Source: Pycnococcus provasolii (lineage: Eukaryota; Chlorophyta; Pseudoscourfieldiophyceae; Pseudoscourfieldiales). From it: 64,000 nt of DNA. The stretch spans positions 1 to 64,000 of the forward strand of contig CP150556.1 in assembly GCA_049487715.1 (NCBI GenBank), in the 5' to 3' direction. Below the pieces are notes generated by a model that was given only the letters and a program-made list of their open reading frames with translations, did no database searches and was not told where the DNA came from. Positions 37,262 to 46,501 of the stretch are shown piece after piece. Both the position numbers and the translations under genes were made by a program. Every line of letters starts with the position of its first letter. The stretch's first letter is position 1.

Positions 37262-39421
37262 ATGGCCATGTCATTGATGGCCTCTCGTTCTCACTTTTCC
37301 TGCGTTCTACGTCTTGCTCTCTTGGTAGTAGTAGCAGCAGCACTATTATTAGCAGAATCTGCAGAAGCCGACATACACCTCACCGCCAAACTCACATCCA
37401 TCAAACAGTTCACCGCGGAAATGTACGTCGAGGCGGACGCAGCGTCGGCGTGCGTTCTGCTGCTCAACGCAACAGCCAGAGTCGGATGCGCGCCCACGAC
37501 GGAGGCGAACAACAAAGGACCGACGAAAACGCTCGCGGCGCCTCTTGTCATGCTCGAAAACAATACGCTCGCTCTGCCCAAACACTTAAGACGCAGGAAA
37601 AATGCCGTCTTGGTGCAGCCCGAGCGTTTAAACGCTTTTCTTGAAGCACTCGCTAACACCGACGCGTCGCACATAGGTGCCGTCCTAACGACGCAACCTT
37701 CCACGGCATACTCCTCGGACGTGGCGACGTCGCCAGAGTCCAAGACACCTGACGCAAGCATGGCGATCAACAGTCAAAGCAGAGCGCACGTGTGGAACCC
37801 GGCGGGAACGAACATTAACGCACAACGCTACGAGTTTCCTGTGCTCAGCATGGACACGAAAACGTACCAGCGACTCGTCGAACGTGCATTGCGAAACGCA
37901 CGCGTGAACCACGACGAGTCTAACCAAGCCCTGTTCGTCGTCGAAACAAACGGCGCCATGAGCGCGAGCGGAGACGAAACGAGCGAGGAGTGCTTGAAGC
38001 GAGGGTCGTGCCTACCCCTTGGCGGGTACTCCGCCATCTCCGTCTGGCCGCCACTTGGCAACAACAAGAACGCAACCGCAGCCACACAAAGGCTCGTCGT
38101 TGTGCTCGCGCCGCTCGACTCGCGTGCGCTATTTCGCGACGAAGCGAACGGTGCAGTGAGCACGGGCGGGCCTCTCGTAGCGCTGCTCGCAGCCGCTCGA
38201 ATGGTCGCGGCGGAAAATGCAACCGCAACAGGCAACACTCGCGTTGTATTTGCCGCACTTGCCGGCGAACCGTTTGGTGGGTTAGGCAGCCGCGCACTCG
38301 CGCGCTCTCTCGCGAAAGGAGGCGCTCTGAGAAATGCGACGACGGTGAATGAAAGCGACCCTCTTGAGATCGTGGCGCTCGAGATTGGGCAGGTGGGCAC
38401 GCCAGGTGTCAACGCGCAGCTCGTCGCACGCTCCGCACCGGTGCAGGACGGAACAGAGGAGGCGCGCGATGCCCTCGTTGCGTCCGGCTCCGTTCCAAGT
38501 ACTGAAGCACCAGGCATGCTTCCTCCTGGAAGCCTCACGTCGCTCATCACTGGCATGGAACTGCAGGGAACGCCGCTTGCAAGCGGTGCCGTGCTTTCCG
38601 AATTCGATGGAGCGTTTGTGACGAGACGGTTCCGGAGCCGCACCGACACTGCGGCGGCATTCAACGCCACGCGAGCCGCGATGGCGGCGAGCGCGATTGC
38701 GCGAGCCATCGTTGAGCTTGGCGCGCCGGGCATTCCCGAATCTGCATCGTTAGGCGTTGACGCCGCGATGCCGATCGTGAGCGATCTTGCCGACTGCCTT
38801 GCGCTGAGTCCAAGGTCGCGTGGTCTGCGATGCGCAGCGGCAAGTGAGCTGATGACAGCGAGCGCCGCGGTGCCCGGCTGGTACGTCGGCGTGATGGCAA
38901 GGCCTCCGAGCGCATCCAGTTGGGTGAGATGGGAGCGAGATGTGCGCAACGGCGGTCGCGACGTGCCAATGTTTGCGTGGTCGTACCTCGCGAATGCGAC
39001 GAAGAGTGCGACGTGGCCAGGTGGCGACGATGCGCCCGCGTCGTGCGTCTTCGGTACATCGAACATGAGCGAGACGTGCCACAATGCCACGCAGCCATTC
39101 ACGCCCGGTGCGTGCCTCGGATATCAGGCAAACTTCACGCGGCGGCGCGGCATGTGCGTGCATGCATCGGCGGTGCTGCTTCCCAGCATTCCTGCAGCAA
39201 CAGTGGCGCGCGCCGATGGTCGTGGCTGGACCTTCGACGCCAAGGGACTCGCGGGCGGTGCACCAGCGTGGTCAGAGAGCTACTGGGAAACCGACACATT
39301 TCACACGCGAACCTTCCTCAAAGATCCAGACCATCTCGCAACCACGCTGCTTGTGACTGGCACCCTCGCGACGGTCATGGTGTACGCCATTGGCAAGTTT
39401 CTTGGCGCTCGCGTGTTCTAG
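37262..39421 (+). CDS. NCSTN: Nicastrin (gamma-secretase subunit)
   Basis: 719 aa from ATG 37262. Signal peptide (SHFSCVLRLALLVVVAAALLLAESAEA), a large lumenal domain with many NxS/T sites, and one transmembrane helix near the C-terminus (TTLLVTGTLATVMVYAIGKFLG). The aminopeptidase-like core includes AALAGEPFGGLGSRALA, corresponding to the human GETFDYIGS region, and AVLLPSIPAA....W...GLAGGAPAWSESYWE. Nicastrin gates substrate access to presenilin. Plants and algae have the complex but few known substrates. Intronless. Confidence 0.85.
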   Translation: MAMSLMASRSHFSCVLRLALLVVVAAALLLAESAEADIHLTAKLTSIKQFTAEMYVEADAASACVLLLNATARVGCAPTTEANNKGPTKTLAAPLVMLENNTLALPKHLRRRKNAVLVQPERLNAFLEALANTDASHIGAVLTTQPSTAYSSDVATSPESKTPDASMAINSQSRAHVWNPAGTNINAQRYEFPVLSMDTKTYQRLVERALRNARVNHDESNQALFVVETNGAMSASGDETSEECLKRGSCLPLGGYSAISVWPPLGNNKNATAATQRLVVVLAPLDSRALFRDEANGAVSTGGPLVALLAAARMVAAENATATGNTRVVFAALAGEPFGGLGSRALARSLAKGGALRNATTVNESDPLEIVALEIGQVGTPGVNAQLVARSAPVQDGTEEARDALVASGSVPSTEAPGMLPPGSLTSLITGMELQGTPLASGAVLSEFDGAFVTRRFRSRTDTAAAFNATRAAMAASAIARAIVELGAPGIPESASLGVDAAMPIVSDLADCLALSPRSRGLRCAAASELMTASAAVPGWYVGVMARPPSASSWVRWERDVRNGGRDVPMFAWSYLANATKSATWPGGDDAPASCVFGTSNMSETCHNATQPFTPGACLGYQANFTRRRGMCVHASAVLLPSIPAATVARADGRGWTFDAKGLAGGAPAWSESYWETDTFHTRTFLKDPDHLATTLLVTGTLATVMVYAIGKFLGARVF

Positions 39422-39750
39422 AAAAAAAACGTGTGTAGTACTTCATATGAGGCTATAATTACAAAATTCCAACAATCCTTCCTCCTATTCTTTCTCCTAT
39501 GTGACTGGAACGGAATTATTTTCGGGGTTAGATTAGATTAGGGGTTTCGCGCAGGGCCTGGTTCGCCCTCCTGCGGCCTGCTTCGTAGGATTCGCGCCCT
39601 CCCTCCCCAACCTGACCTGGTGCCCTATAAATTTCCGCACGCGCGCGCGACTCTCATGCGACAGACAGACGGCAGCTAACCACAAATAGTACCACTGTAA
39701 CTGTAAACGACGACGACGCTGCTGCTGCTCCTATCCCAACGCACCCAACG
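39422..39750. promoter_or_regulatory. Upstream region of HUS1
   Basis: 329 bp. TTCGGGGTTA at 39521-39530 and TTAGGGGTTT at 39538-39547 are two forms of the same element, 8 bp apart. Confidence 0.6.
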
Positions 39751-41034
39751 ATGCGTTTCCACGCGTCGTTCCAGCCTGACGTGCTCACCGCGCTCAGCCG
39801 ACTGTTCCTACCCGCCCTGGAGAGATTCGGAAAAACCGCGAAGATTCTATTGACGCCCACGCACTGGCACGTCATACTCGACACCGACGACACCACGGGG
39901 CCGTGGGCCGTGCTCTCGCTAGCCGCCAACGCAGTCTTCTCAACATACACGCTGGAAGCGCGGCACAAGTCGTCCATCGGGCTATCCGTCGACCTCGCGA
40001 TGCTCACGCGCACGCTCAAGATGATTGGCGCGAATCCCATGGGCGCGCCGAACTCAATCACAGTCAGGCTCGCGAAGAGGCCCAGGCCAGGCGCGGAGAA
40101 CGCGACAATGGACGGCATGCCCTCGCTGAACCCGCCGACGCAGCAGCTTCATCCGTGCCTCGTGCTCACTGCCGACGCAGACTTTGGCGGAACGATGACG
40201 CAGGAGTTGCCCGTCAGCCAGCCCATGGGCGCTGAGCTCGTAGACAGCCTGCTCCGCGTCGCGGGAGCCGAGGGAAGTGCGCCCGTCGCCTTGCCCCGCG
40301 GCGTGCCCTCGGGGCCGCCGCACCTGCAGTGTCCCTTCTACGTGCGCCTCGCGCCGTATGCAGCCGCAGCACGACTGCACGGAACGTGCGACCGCATGAA
40401 GAACCTGAACAATGCAGCCACCGTCGCGGTGTGCGACGACGGGAGTGTGCACGTGCAGGTGCGCGGGCACTCGTGCCACGTCGGCGTGGCGCTTGACGGA
40501 TTTGGCGTCGTGAATGTCGAGACGCGTCCACCAGATGCTGGCGTCGCGCCGTCCACCTCTGCCGCAAGCACGGCAACTGGCGCGGCGGGCGCACTGGGCG
40601 TGCTATGCAGCCCCGCGGCACCGGCGCAAGCGCTCGTCAATGCCGTCAATGCGCGAAGCGCTGCACTTGTTGCTGCATCTGGTGGCGCGACGTCGTCCAG
40701 CTCTGGTGCAGCGACGTGCGGCCCGCACGCGCTCGTCGCGCGCATCAAGCTCAAAGATCTCATGCACTCGCTTTCCTTCGCCACGCAAACGCAGGCGGCA
40801 GAGCTGTGGCTGGGAGTGGACGGCGTTTGCGTCGACGATCCGCACGCTGGGATCGTCGCGCCTGATGGCGTCACGTACGCATCTTATTTGCACGCCGTAT
40901 TCAAGTACTACTCGGACCAGGAGGAAATGGGTGTGGACGGCGCGGCGCTCGACGACCCGACGATGTGGGACAACAGTGTCGGCGTCTACACGAAACTTCC
41001 ACGCTATGCTGACGGCGGCGACGAGTGCGGCTAA
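39751..41034 (+). CDS. HUS1: HUS1 checkpoint clamp subunit
   Basis: 427 aa, ATG at 39751. The start MRFHASFQPDVLTALSRLFLPALERFGKTAKILLTPTHWHVIL matches human HUS1 MKFRAKI...[25 protein letters not shown]. Later MKNLNNAATVAVCDDGSVHVQV (human MKNISNHLVIEANLDGELNLKI) and a final C-terminal beta segment follow. HUS1 forms the RAD9-RAD1-HUS1 sliding clamp for ATR signalling. Longer than the ~280-aa norm because of Ala/Ser/Thr-rich insertions near residues 265-330. TGTAA is at 41099-41103. Confidence 0.87.
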   Translation: MRFHASFQPDVLTALSRLFLPALERFGKTAKILLTPTHWHVILDTDDTTGPWAVLSLAANAVFSTYTLEARHKSSIGLSVDLAMLTRTLKMIGANPMGAPNSITVRLAKRPRPGAENATMDGMPSLNPPTQQLHPCLVLTADADFGGTMTQELPVSQPMGAELVDSLLRVAGAEGSAPVALPRGVPSGPPHLQCPFYVRLAPYAAAARLHGTCDRMKNLNNAATVAVCDDGSVHVQVRGHSCHVGVALDGFGVVNVETRPPDAGVAPSTSAASTATGAAGALGVLCSPAAPAQALVNAVNARSAALVAASGGATSSSSGAATCGPHALVARIKLKDLMHSLSFATQTQAAELWLGVDGVCVDDPHAGIVAPDGVTYASYLHAVFKYYSDQEEMGVDGAALDDPTMWDNSVGVYTKLPRYADGGDECG

Positions 41035-41130
41035 GGTGTGTGCATGTGCATGTGTACTTGTTGTGAAGAAATGAATATATTTTTGATCTGTAAGATTTTT
41101 CAGCTTTATTATACTTATGATTACAAACAT

Positions 41131-42150
41131 TTACGGTGGTGGCGGGGGAGGTGGTGGTGGAGGTGGAGGTGGAGGTGGAGGTGGAGGTGTAGGCGGAGGT
41201 GGCGGTGGAGGTGTAGGCGGAGGAGGTGGAGGTGGTGGAGACGTCCGGTAACCTCCCTGCGCGCCCTTCTCGACCGTGGCGCCGACCTTTCCTTGATGCG
41301 TTTGAGTCGCTTTGTCGTAGCCATACGGGCTCTGTAAGAATGGGTCAATCCACGCTCCGCAAGGTGGCCGGCACTTCGTCGGCGTGAATCTGCGCCGAAC
41401 ACGCAACGGCTCATTCGCGCCTCGTTCCGGCGTCTCGCCCGCGCCGAAGCACTCCACCACGCGCTCCCCCGTGGACCCGTCGACGTCTGACGCGCACGGG
41501 CGATCTATGCAAGCAGCGTCGCAGTCGCGCGGTCGACTGAGCAGATCGTAAGGTACGACACGTTTCTCGACACCCGTGGTGGCGAAGCTCAGTTCGAGGT
41601 GTTTCGGTCCGACGTTGTGGTAGTACGCGATCCTCACGTCGTGTGTACCCCTTGCAAGGAACCGCGTCGCTGACGCCGGGCTCGTCGCCGTCGTCGCTTG
41701 CACCATCGGTGCTCCGTCAATCATCACCTCCGCCCACGGCTCCGCGACGAGCGTGAACGTGAACGCGCCAGGCGTGAATTCGGACAGGTCTAGTTGCGCC
41801 GATAGTCGCATGGCGAACCGCCGTCCGTACTCCCTGCCGTCAAACTGCGCGTATCCGAGTTGAGGTCGATACGCGTACACTTTGAGAGGCTCCCAGATCT
41901 CCGCGTCGTCTGTGACGCGTGGGAAACCGATTTGCGTGTGAAGGAATGCCACCTCCGGCCGTCTCCTCGCGACGTCCGGAGGTTCGTGCAAGTCGTGTAT
42001 GAACTTGTAGAAGAGCACCGTGACCCCCTTGCCGGTCGGAAGCGCGGCTGAGGAGGTTTCATCACCAAGTGAGTCATCAAGCTCCTGGGCCTGTGCAGAC
42101 ACACGTACACATGATAGTAGTAATGCGCAGCAGAGACGCCACGCGGACAT
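41131..42150 (-). CDS. Secreted PA14-like protein with polyproline tail
   Basis: 339 aa from ATG 42150. Signal peptide SAWRLCCALLLSCVRVSAQAQ, then a PA14-type beta domain: VTVLFYKFIHDLHEPPDV, FAMRLSAQLDLSEFTPGAFTFTLVAEPWAEVMIDG, and TRFLARGTHDVRIAYYHNVGPKHLELSFAT. Several paired cysteines follow. The last 35 or so residues are almost pure proline with two Thr interruptions, ending at the stop. PA14 domains bind glycans; a (hydroxy)proline rod is typical of algal extracellular-matrix proteins. Likely a wall or matrix lectin. Confidence 0.7.
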   Translation of the reverse strand: MSAWRLCCALLLSCVRVSAQAQELDDSLGDETSSAALPTGKGVTVLFYKFIHDLHEPPDVARRRPEVAFLHTQIGFPRVTDDAEIWEPLKVYAYRPQLGYAQFDGREYGRRFAMRLSAQLDLSEFTPGAFTFTLVAEPWAEVMIDGAPMVQATTATSPASATRFLARGTHDVRIAYYHNVGPKHLELSFATTGVEKRVVPYDLLSRPRDCDAACIDRPCASDVDGSTGERVVECFGAGETPERGANEPLRVRRRFTPTKCRPPCGAWIDPFLQSPYGYDKATQTHQGKVGATVEKGAQGGYRTSPPPPPPPPTPPPPPPPTPPPPPPPPPPPPPPPPPP

Positions 42151-42599
42151 GAGCAGCACACGGAAGGGAAAGGCGTGAAAGGCGAGGAGAGAGGTCAAAC
42201 GAGAACCCAAACAGAAACAGAAACAGGGAGGCCGAAGGAGGGAGGGCGGAGGAGCGGTGCAAGCATGGATCCCACGTCCACGGAGACAAGCATGACGAGC
42301 TGTGCTGCTTGCCTGATTGCTTGTGCTCATCCACCACCACCTCCCTCGATATCCGGCCGCACCCCACCCCATTTACCCGGCCACCCCTCTCATCCACCTC
42401 TCATCCGCCATTCCTCGCTCAAAGGCTTTATCCGCTTTCACCTCGACATTAGGCCAGTCGCGATCTACTTACCGTCGTAGCAGAATAATACCTTACATAG
42501 TACTTAAGGGCAGGATGATGGACACGCTTTTTGCCTTAATATATCCATAGTATCCAGATAGACTTCCTGCTCTATATCTTGCATCCTGCTCTGTATCTC
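42151..42599. other. Divergent intergenic region, PA14 (-) and GT29 (+)
   Basis: 449 bp. No AAACCCC-type element and no gene. C-rich patch near 42357-42405 (CACCCCACCCC). Confidence 0.5.
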
Positions 42600-44876
42600 A
42601 TGACCGGCACAGCTCCTGCCGTCGGCGCATCGACGCCCAAGGCGACTTCCCTCGCGGTTAATATCGACGTTGCCCACGGCGACGACATTCAGAATCAGAA
42701 CCAGAATACCAACCTTGCGGCGGCCAGCGGCGCGTCGGTGGAGGACGTGTCACGGCAAAACCACGCGACGCGCGAACGAAAGGGGGAGGAGAACGACAGC
42801 AGCGACGTCTGGCGCCTGCTTCTATCCGACGCGGAAAGACTTGCCGTGTACCTCTCGCCCATCACGCACGCAATTGGACTGCTCTTCATCGGCGTCGCTG
42901 CGCCCATATACACGCTAGGCGAACGAATCGCGAGTGCCCTGTGGAAGTGGTTCCTCACCACGCCCGTTGCCAAGCACCTCTCGCGCCGCGACCTCGACCC
43001 AACGTTCCCCGCGTTCGTCGCGCTCATCTTCGTCATCGCCGTATGCCGAACATCTTTCACCGTCACACCCACTTTCGGAACGCCAGCACGCACGCGCCCG
43101 ACGTCCGTGAGCATCGACGAAACGTGGGACGCTAGCCTTGCGTGGCAAGCTCCGGCTGCGCCGCCCGTGCTCAAGCCGGGGAGCATCGTGCTGCGTACCT
43201 TCCACGATATCTACCAGGAGGACCGCATGATGAACGAGGAGAAAAAGAAGGCGCGCAAGCGGCGCAAGGAGGAAAAAGTTGCCGCTGGGAAAGCTAGCAC
43301 TCGCAACGTGACGGAGGACGCCGCGCGCGCGGCGCACATCGCGGCGAAAGCTGCGAGGCACAAGGCGCGCAGGGCATTACGTGAAATGCCGTGGTGGCGA
43401 CGTATGCTGTGCAACATCGTCAGGCTGGGATGCCCCATTTCGGCGAACGAGGCTGCGGCACACGAGCGCAATATTGCCGTCAGCAAGTACATGGCGAACC
43501 AGCCGCCATCGCCCAGCGAGATTACACTCAAGGATATCGGCACAAAGGACATCAAGCGGATGCGCACGCCTCTGGGTGGCGGCATGCTCGACAAAGCGAC
43601 GAGCGTGTTCATGAATCAGGCGTATCTAGCTCAAAGACTCAATCGCACCACCGCACGTGCGAGTTCGAGGAACTCGGGCGCGGAGAATGCCGCACGTCTT
43701 GCAAGCAGTGGCTGCGTGCCGCTGACGGACATTCGGCACCGATTTGACACGTGCGCGGTGGTGGGCAACTCGGGCGTGCTGCTGAAGACCATGCAGTCTG
43801 GTATTCTCAAGAGAGAGAAGCCCGTTGGTGATTTCATCGACGCGCACGAGGCTGTCTTTCGGTTCAACGAGGCACCCACGCGTGGCTACGAGGTCCACGT
43901 AGGCCAGCGCACCACCTTCACGCTGCTCAGCCGACCGACTAGCGTGATGCGTCAGCGCAGCCGCCTCGCGCTTGCCGGCGTGGCGGATGCCAATTCAACG
44001 TACGTGCTCTTAAGTCGCGACACGACACGGAAACTTGACGTGGGCGTCTGCAGGCAGTTGCGCAGAACGAATTTCGAGCGCGAGCTGCTCATTCCATCTC
44101 CCGAGCTCGTCGCTGCGAGCGACGAGCTGTATCGCCATGTGCAGAATACGATCGTCCCACATTCTGATATTAGCGTAGGTGGGAATAACAAATTGATTCT
44201 CCCGAGCAACTGCCGTACAGCCGACTGCCGAGCTCGCATGCGCACGCTACTGGAGCCAACATTTGGCTCGATTGGCGTTTACTTGTCGCTCACGATGTGC
44301 AGAAAGGTGAACCTGTTTGGCTTTGGTCTTGCGGGTGACGCGTCGTCCACGAGCAAGTACTACCACATCGCGAATGGTGAGAACGACATCCCCTCGTATC
44401 TGCTCAGCAAGCAGGATCGTAGCTCTGACACGACGTCTCTTAAGATCCAAGGTCGGTTTCTCAAGGCGGTCAGTTTCGCTCAGAAAGTTGGCCTGTGCTC
44501 ACCTGTAATTCCTCGCAGCGAAGGATCGACGGCGCTTGGGATAAATTGCGGCTACGTTCGTTCGAAATTTACAGCAGAGAAGGCGTTGGAATCCGATGCA
44601 CGCGTTTGGTGTGAATGGCAAGACGGACAGCCGTTGAGCGTTCCCGCAACCACCTCAGCCTCGAGTACAGATGGCGAGGTGAATATGGGCGAGATGGATG
44701 GCATGGACAATGACGACTCAGATGCGCTAGCAGATGCAGAAGCCCAGGCTAACGGCGGATCAGCTGATGCGGAGGATGCGGATGGCGGTCAGCAAGAGGA
44801 GGAGGCAGAGGACGAAGCAGAGGAGGAGGAGGAGGAGGACGAGGAGGCAGAGGCAGAAGGATCGGATTCGTCATGA
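42600..44876 (+). CDS. GT29 sialyltransferase-like protein
   Basis: 758 aa from ATG 42600. Two N-terminal hydrophobic segments (about 85-108 and 138-158) anchor it, followed by a Lys/Arg-rich stem. Sialylmotif L starts near residue 385: CAVVGNSGVLL...IDAHEAVFRFNEAPTRGYEVHVGQRTT. Sialylmotif S lies near 556 (GSIGVYLSLTMCRKVNLFGFG) and motif VS/III near 587 (YYHI). These are conserved across animal and plant GT29 enzymes that use CMP-sialic acid or CMP-Kdo/Dha. The last 80 residues are acidic (EEEEEDEEAEAE), not seen in typical family members. Golgi location expected; substrate unknown. Confidence 0.85.
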   Translation: MTGTAPAVGASTPKATSLAVNIDVAHGDDIQNQNQNTNLAAASGASVEDVSRQNHATRERKGEENDSSDVWRLLLSDAERLAVYLSPITHAIGLLFIGVAAPIYTLGERIASALWKWFLTTPVAKHLSRRDLDPTFPAFVALIFVIAVCRTSFTVTPTFGTPARTRPTSVSIDETWDASLAWQAPAAPPVLKPGSIVLRTFHDIYQEDRMMNEEKKKARKRRKEEKVAAGKASTRNVTEDAARAAHIAAKAARHKARRALREMPWWRRMLCNIVRLGCPISANEAAAHERNIAVSKYMANQPPSPSEITLKDIGTKDIKRMRTPLGGGMLDKATSVFMNQAYLAQRLNRTTARASSRNSGAENAARLASSGCVPLTDIRHRFDTCAVVGNSGVLLKTMQSGILKREKPVGDFIDAHEAVFRFNEAPTRGYEVHVGQRTTFTLLSRPTSVMRQRSRLALAGVADANSTYVLLSRDTTRKLDVGVCRQLRRTNFERELLIPSPELVAASDELYRHVQNTIVPHSDISVGGNNKLILPSNCRTADCRARMRTLLEPTFGSIGVYLSLTMCRKVNLFGFGLAGDASSTSKYYHIANGENDIPSYLLSKQDRSSDTTSLKIQGRFLKAVSFAQKVGLCSPVIPRSEGSTALGINCGYVRSKFTAEKALESDARVWCEWQDGQPLSVPATTSASSTDGEVNMGEMDGMDNDDSDALADAEAQANGGSADAEDADGGQQEEEAEDEAEEEEEEDEEAEAEGSDSS

Positions 44877-45100
44877 TTTGTATCTATAGAATTACTATTA
44901 CTCGTGTCATTCATCTTCGTCAGCCGCGCGCTTCAATGCATCCACGACATTGTCAAAGTCCTTCTCATCACCGTGAATGGGGGTTGGTTGGAACTCCGCC
45001 CTCTCAATCTCAAGTCTCAAAATCTCTCTCCCCCCTTTCCTTTTTTCCGCCGCTCCCTCCCCATTCCCCGCCGCCGGCGCCGCTGGCTCCACGCATCTGG

Positions 45101-46036
45101 ATGCGGAGCGGCGCGGCAACCACGCTCATGCGTGCTTCTTCCCCTATACACATACATATATCCTCTGTCATTGGTGCGGAAACCTACTGCTACTGCTCAG
45201 GTCAACGGAGATGGGGCAGCAGGAGTAGTAGTAGTAGTACGCACAGAAGAAGAGAAGAAGGAGGAACGGCGCCACTGTCGCCGACGTCTCAAGCATCGAC
45301 GCCGACGCACTCGCCGTCGTTGTCAACGACGTTTGCAAGGGGTGCAACGTACGGTGATAAAGGGGGATGGTCACTGGGATCGTCGCTAGTATTCACGGTG
45401 CCTAACGCCATCTCGCTCACGAGACTCGTCACCGCTCCCGGGGTGGCGTATCTGGTGGCGTGCGGCACACCGCACATCGCGCTCGCGGCTCTCGCGACGT
45501 CAGCCTTCAGTGATGTGCTCGACGGCGCGGTCGCAAAGGCGTACCCGTCACAGAAAAGCACGTTGGGAAGTTACTTGGACCCTCTCGCGGACAAGGCTCT
45601 CGTCATCGCCACAGGTGCGGCACTCGCCGCTTCGGGCACGGGCTTTGCTGCGGTCGACGCGGCATTCGCGTCGTTCGCCGCGCGTGACGTTGCCATGGTT
45701 GCCGGCGGGTTCTACGTGAGAGCAAGCACTCTCAACTGGAAGTGGAGTGGTGCCACGGAGTTCTTTCGACTCTCCGAGCCGCCTCAGGTTGCGCTGGGGA
45801 AATTCTCGCCTGCGGCGGATGCCGTCGAGCCGCTAGCGGTTGCCAAGGCAAACACCGCGCTGCAGCTCGTTGCGTACGCCGCAGCTCTTGCGACGCGTGC
45901 CGACCCCGACGTCGTGGGAACGCTCGCGACGTGCATGGCCGACGACTCGCTTGGAGTGCTCGTCGCGACAGCGTCGATGACAACGTTGGCATCGACTGCA
46001 GGATATGCGATGCGCTTTTCGCGCGTATTTTTGTAG
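45101..46036 (+). CDS. CLS: Cardiolipin synthase (CDP-alcohol phosphatidyltransferase)
   Basis: 311 aa from ATG 45101; ATG 45128 is also possible. A long Ser/Thr/Arg-rich presequence is followed by VFTVPNAISLTRLVTAPGVAYLV, the usual entry to the fold. The active-site motif SDVLDGAVAK...LGSYLDPLADK (about 137-165) is the D-x2-D-G...G-x3-D-x3-D signature; SDxLDG and TxLGxYLDPLADK are the cardiolipin synthase CRD1 form. It joins CDP-diacylglycerol and phosphatidylglycerol in the mitochondrial inner membrane. Phosphatidylglycerol-phosphate synthase is the alternative. It follows the GT29 gene on the same strand, 224 bp away. Confidence 0.82.
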   Translation: MRSGAATTLMRASSPIHIHISSVIGAETYCYCSGQRRWGSRSSSSSTHRRREEGGTAPLSPTSQASTPTHSPSLSTTFARGATYGDKGGWSLGSSLVFTVPNAISLTRLVTAPGVAYLVACGTPHIALAALATSAFSDVLDGAVAKAYPSQKSTLGSYLDPLADKALVIATGAALAASGTGFAAVDAAFASFAARDVAMVAGGFYVRASTLNWKWSGATEFFRLSEPPQVALGKFSPAADAVEPLAVAKANTALQLVAYAAALATRADPDVVGTLATCMADDSLGVLVATASMTTLASTAGYAMRFSRVFL

Positions 46037-46501
46037 CAAAATTATATTTATATGTGTGTTTGTATGTATTCACGCACGCATGCTCTGCCTGCCCGTTCGG
46101 AAGTTCACGCGTTGTTTTACCTTTTTCCAAGCTACTGTACCTAACCTTACTACCGTTCAAGTGTTCAACCGAGGTTACAAAGTGGTTTCAGGAGGCTGCC
46201 ACCAGGCTAGGCCACAGGCTGGCTGACACGAGGCTCGTCCATTTTTCTCTTTCGGAACAGGCTGGCACGAGTTCGGGGATACATATCCAGAGGGAGGGAT
46301 GGGAAGATATTTTCGGCAAAAAAAAGCAAAAAAGCATCGAAAAGGACAAAAAGGACTTCAAAGGGGGAAGGACTTCTGCTAGGGTTGTTTGACTGCAGTC
46401 CCCCTGTTTGAACCATGTCACCTGTTCCTCTGCAGTCTGTGTTTCTTCCCTTGTCAGAGACTCCCTTTGTTTTGTACAAGCAAACAAGTGTTGTAGCAAA
46501 C
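46037..46501. promoter_or_regulatory. Upstream region of PWD
   Basis: 465 bp. GTTCGGGGATACATATCC at 46271-46288 resembles the arms of the subtelomeric hairpins near 1272-1383. An in-frame ATG at 46415 would extend PWD by 29 residues. No other gene is seen. Confidence 0.5.

Noticed and set aside
44907-45119. Minus-strand frame ending in a protein-like acidic helix (DFDNVVDALKRAADEDE)
   Set aside because: It has no ATG (it opens with TTG), overlaps the cardiolipin synthase start, and lacks a clean splice acceptor. It could be a terminal exon of an unseen gene, but nothing upstream supports it.
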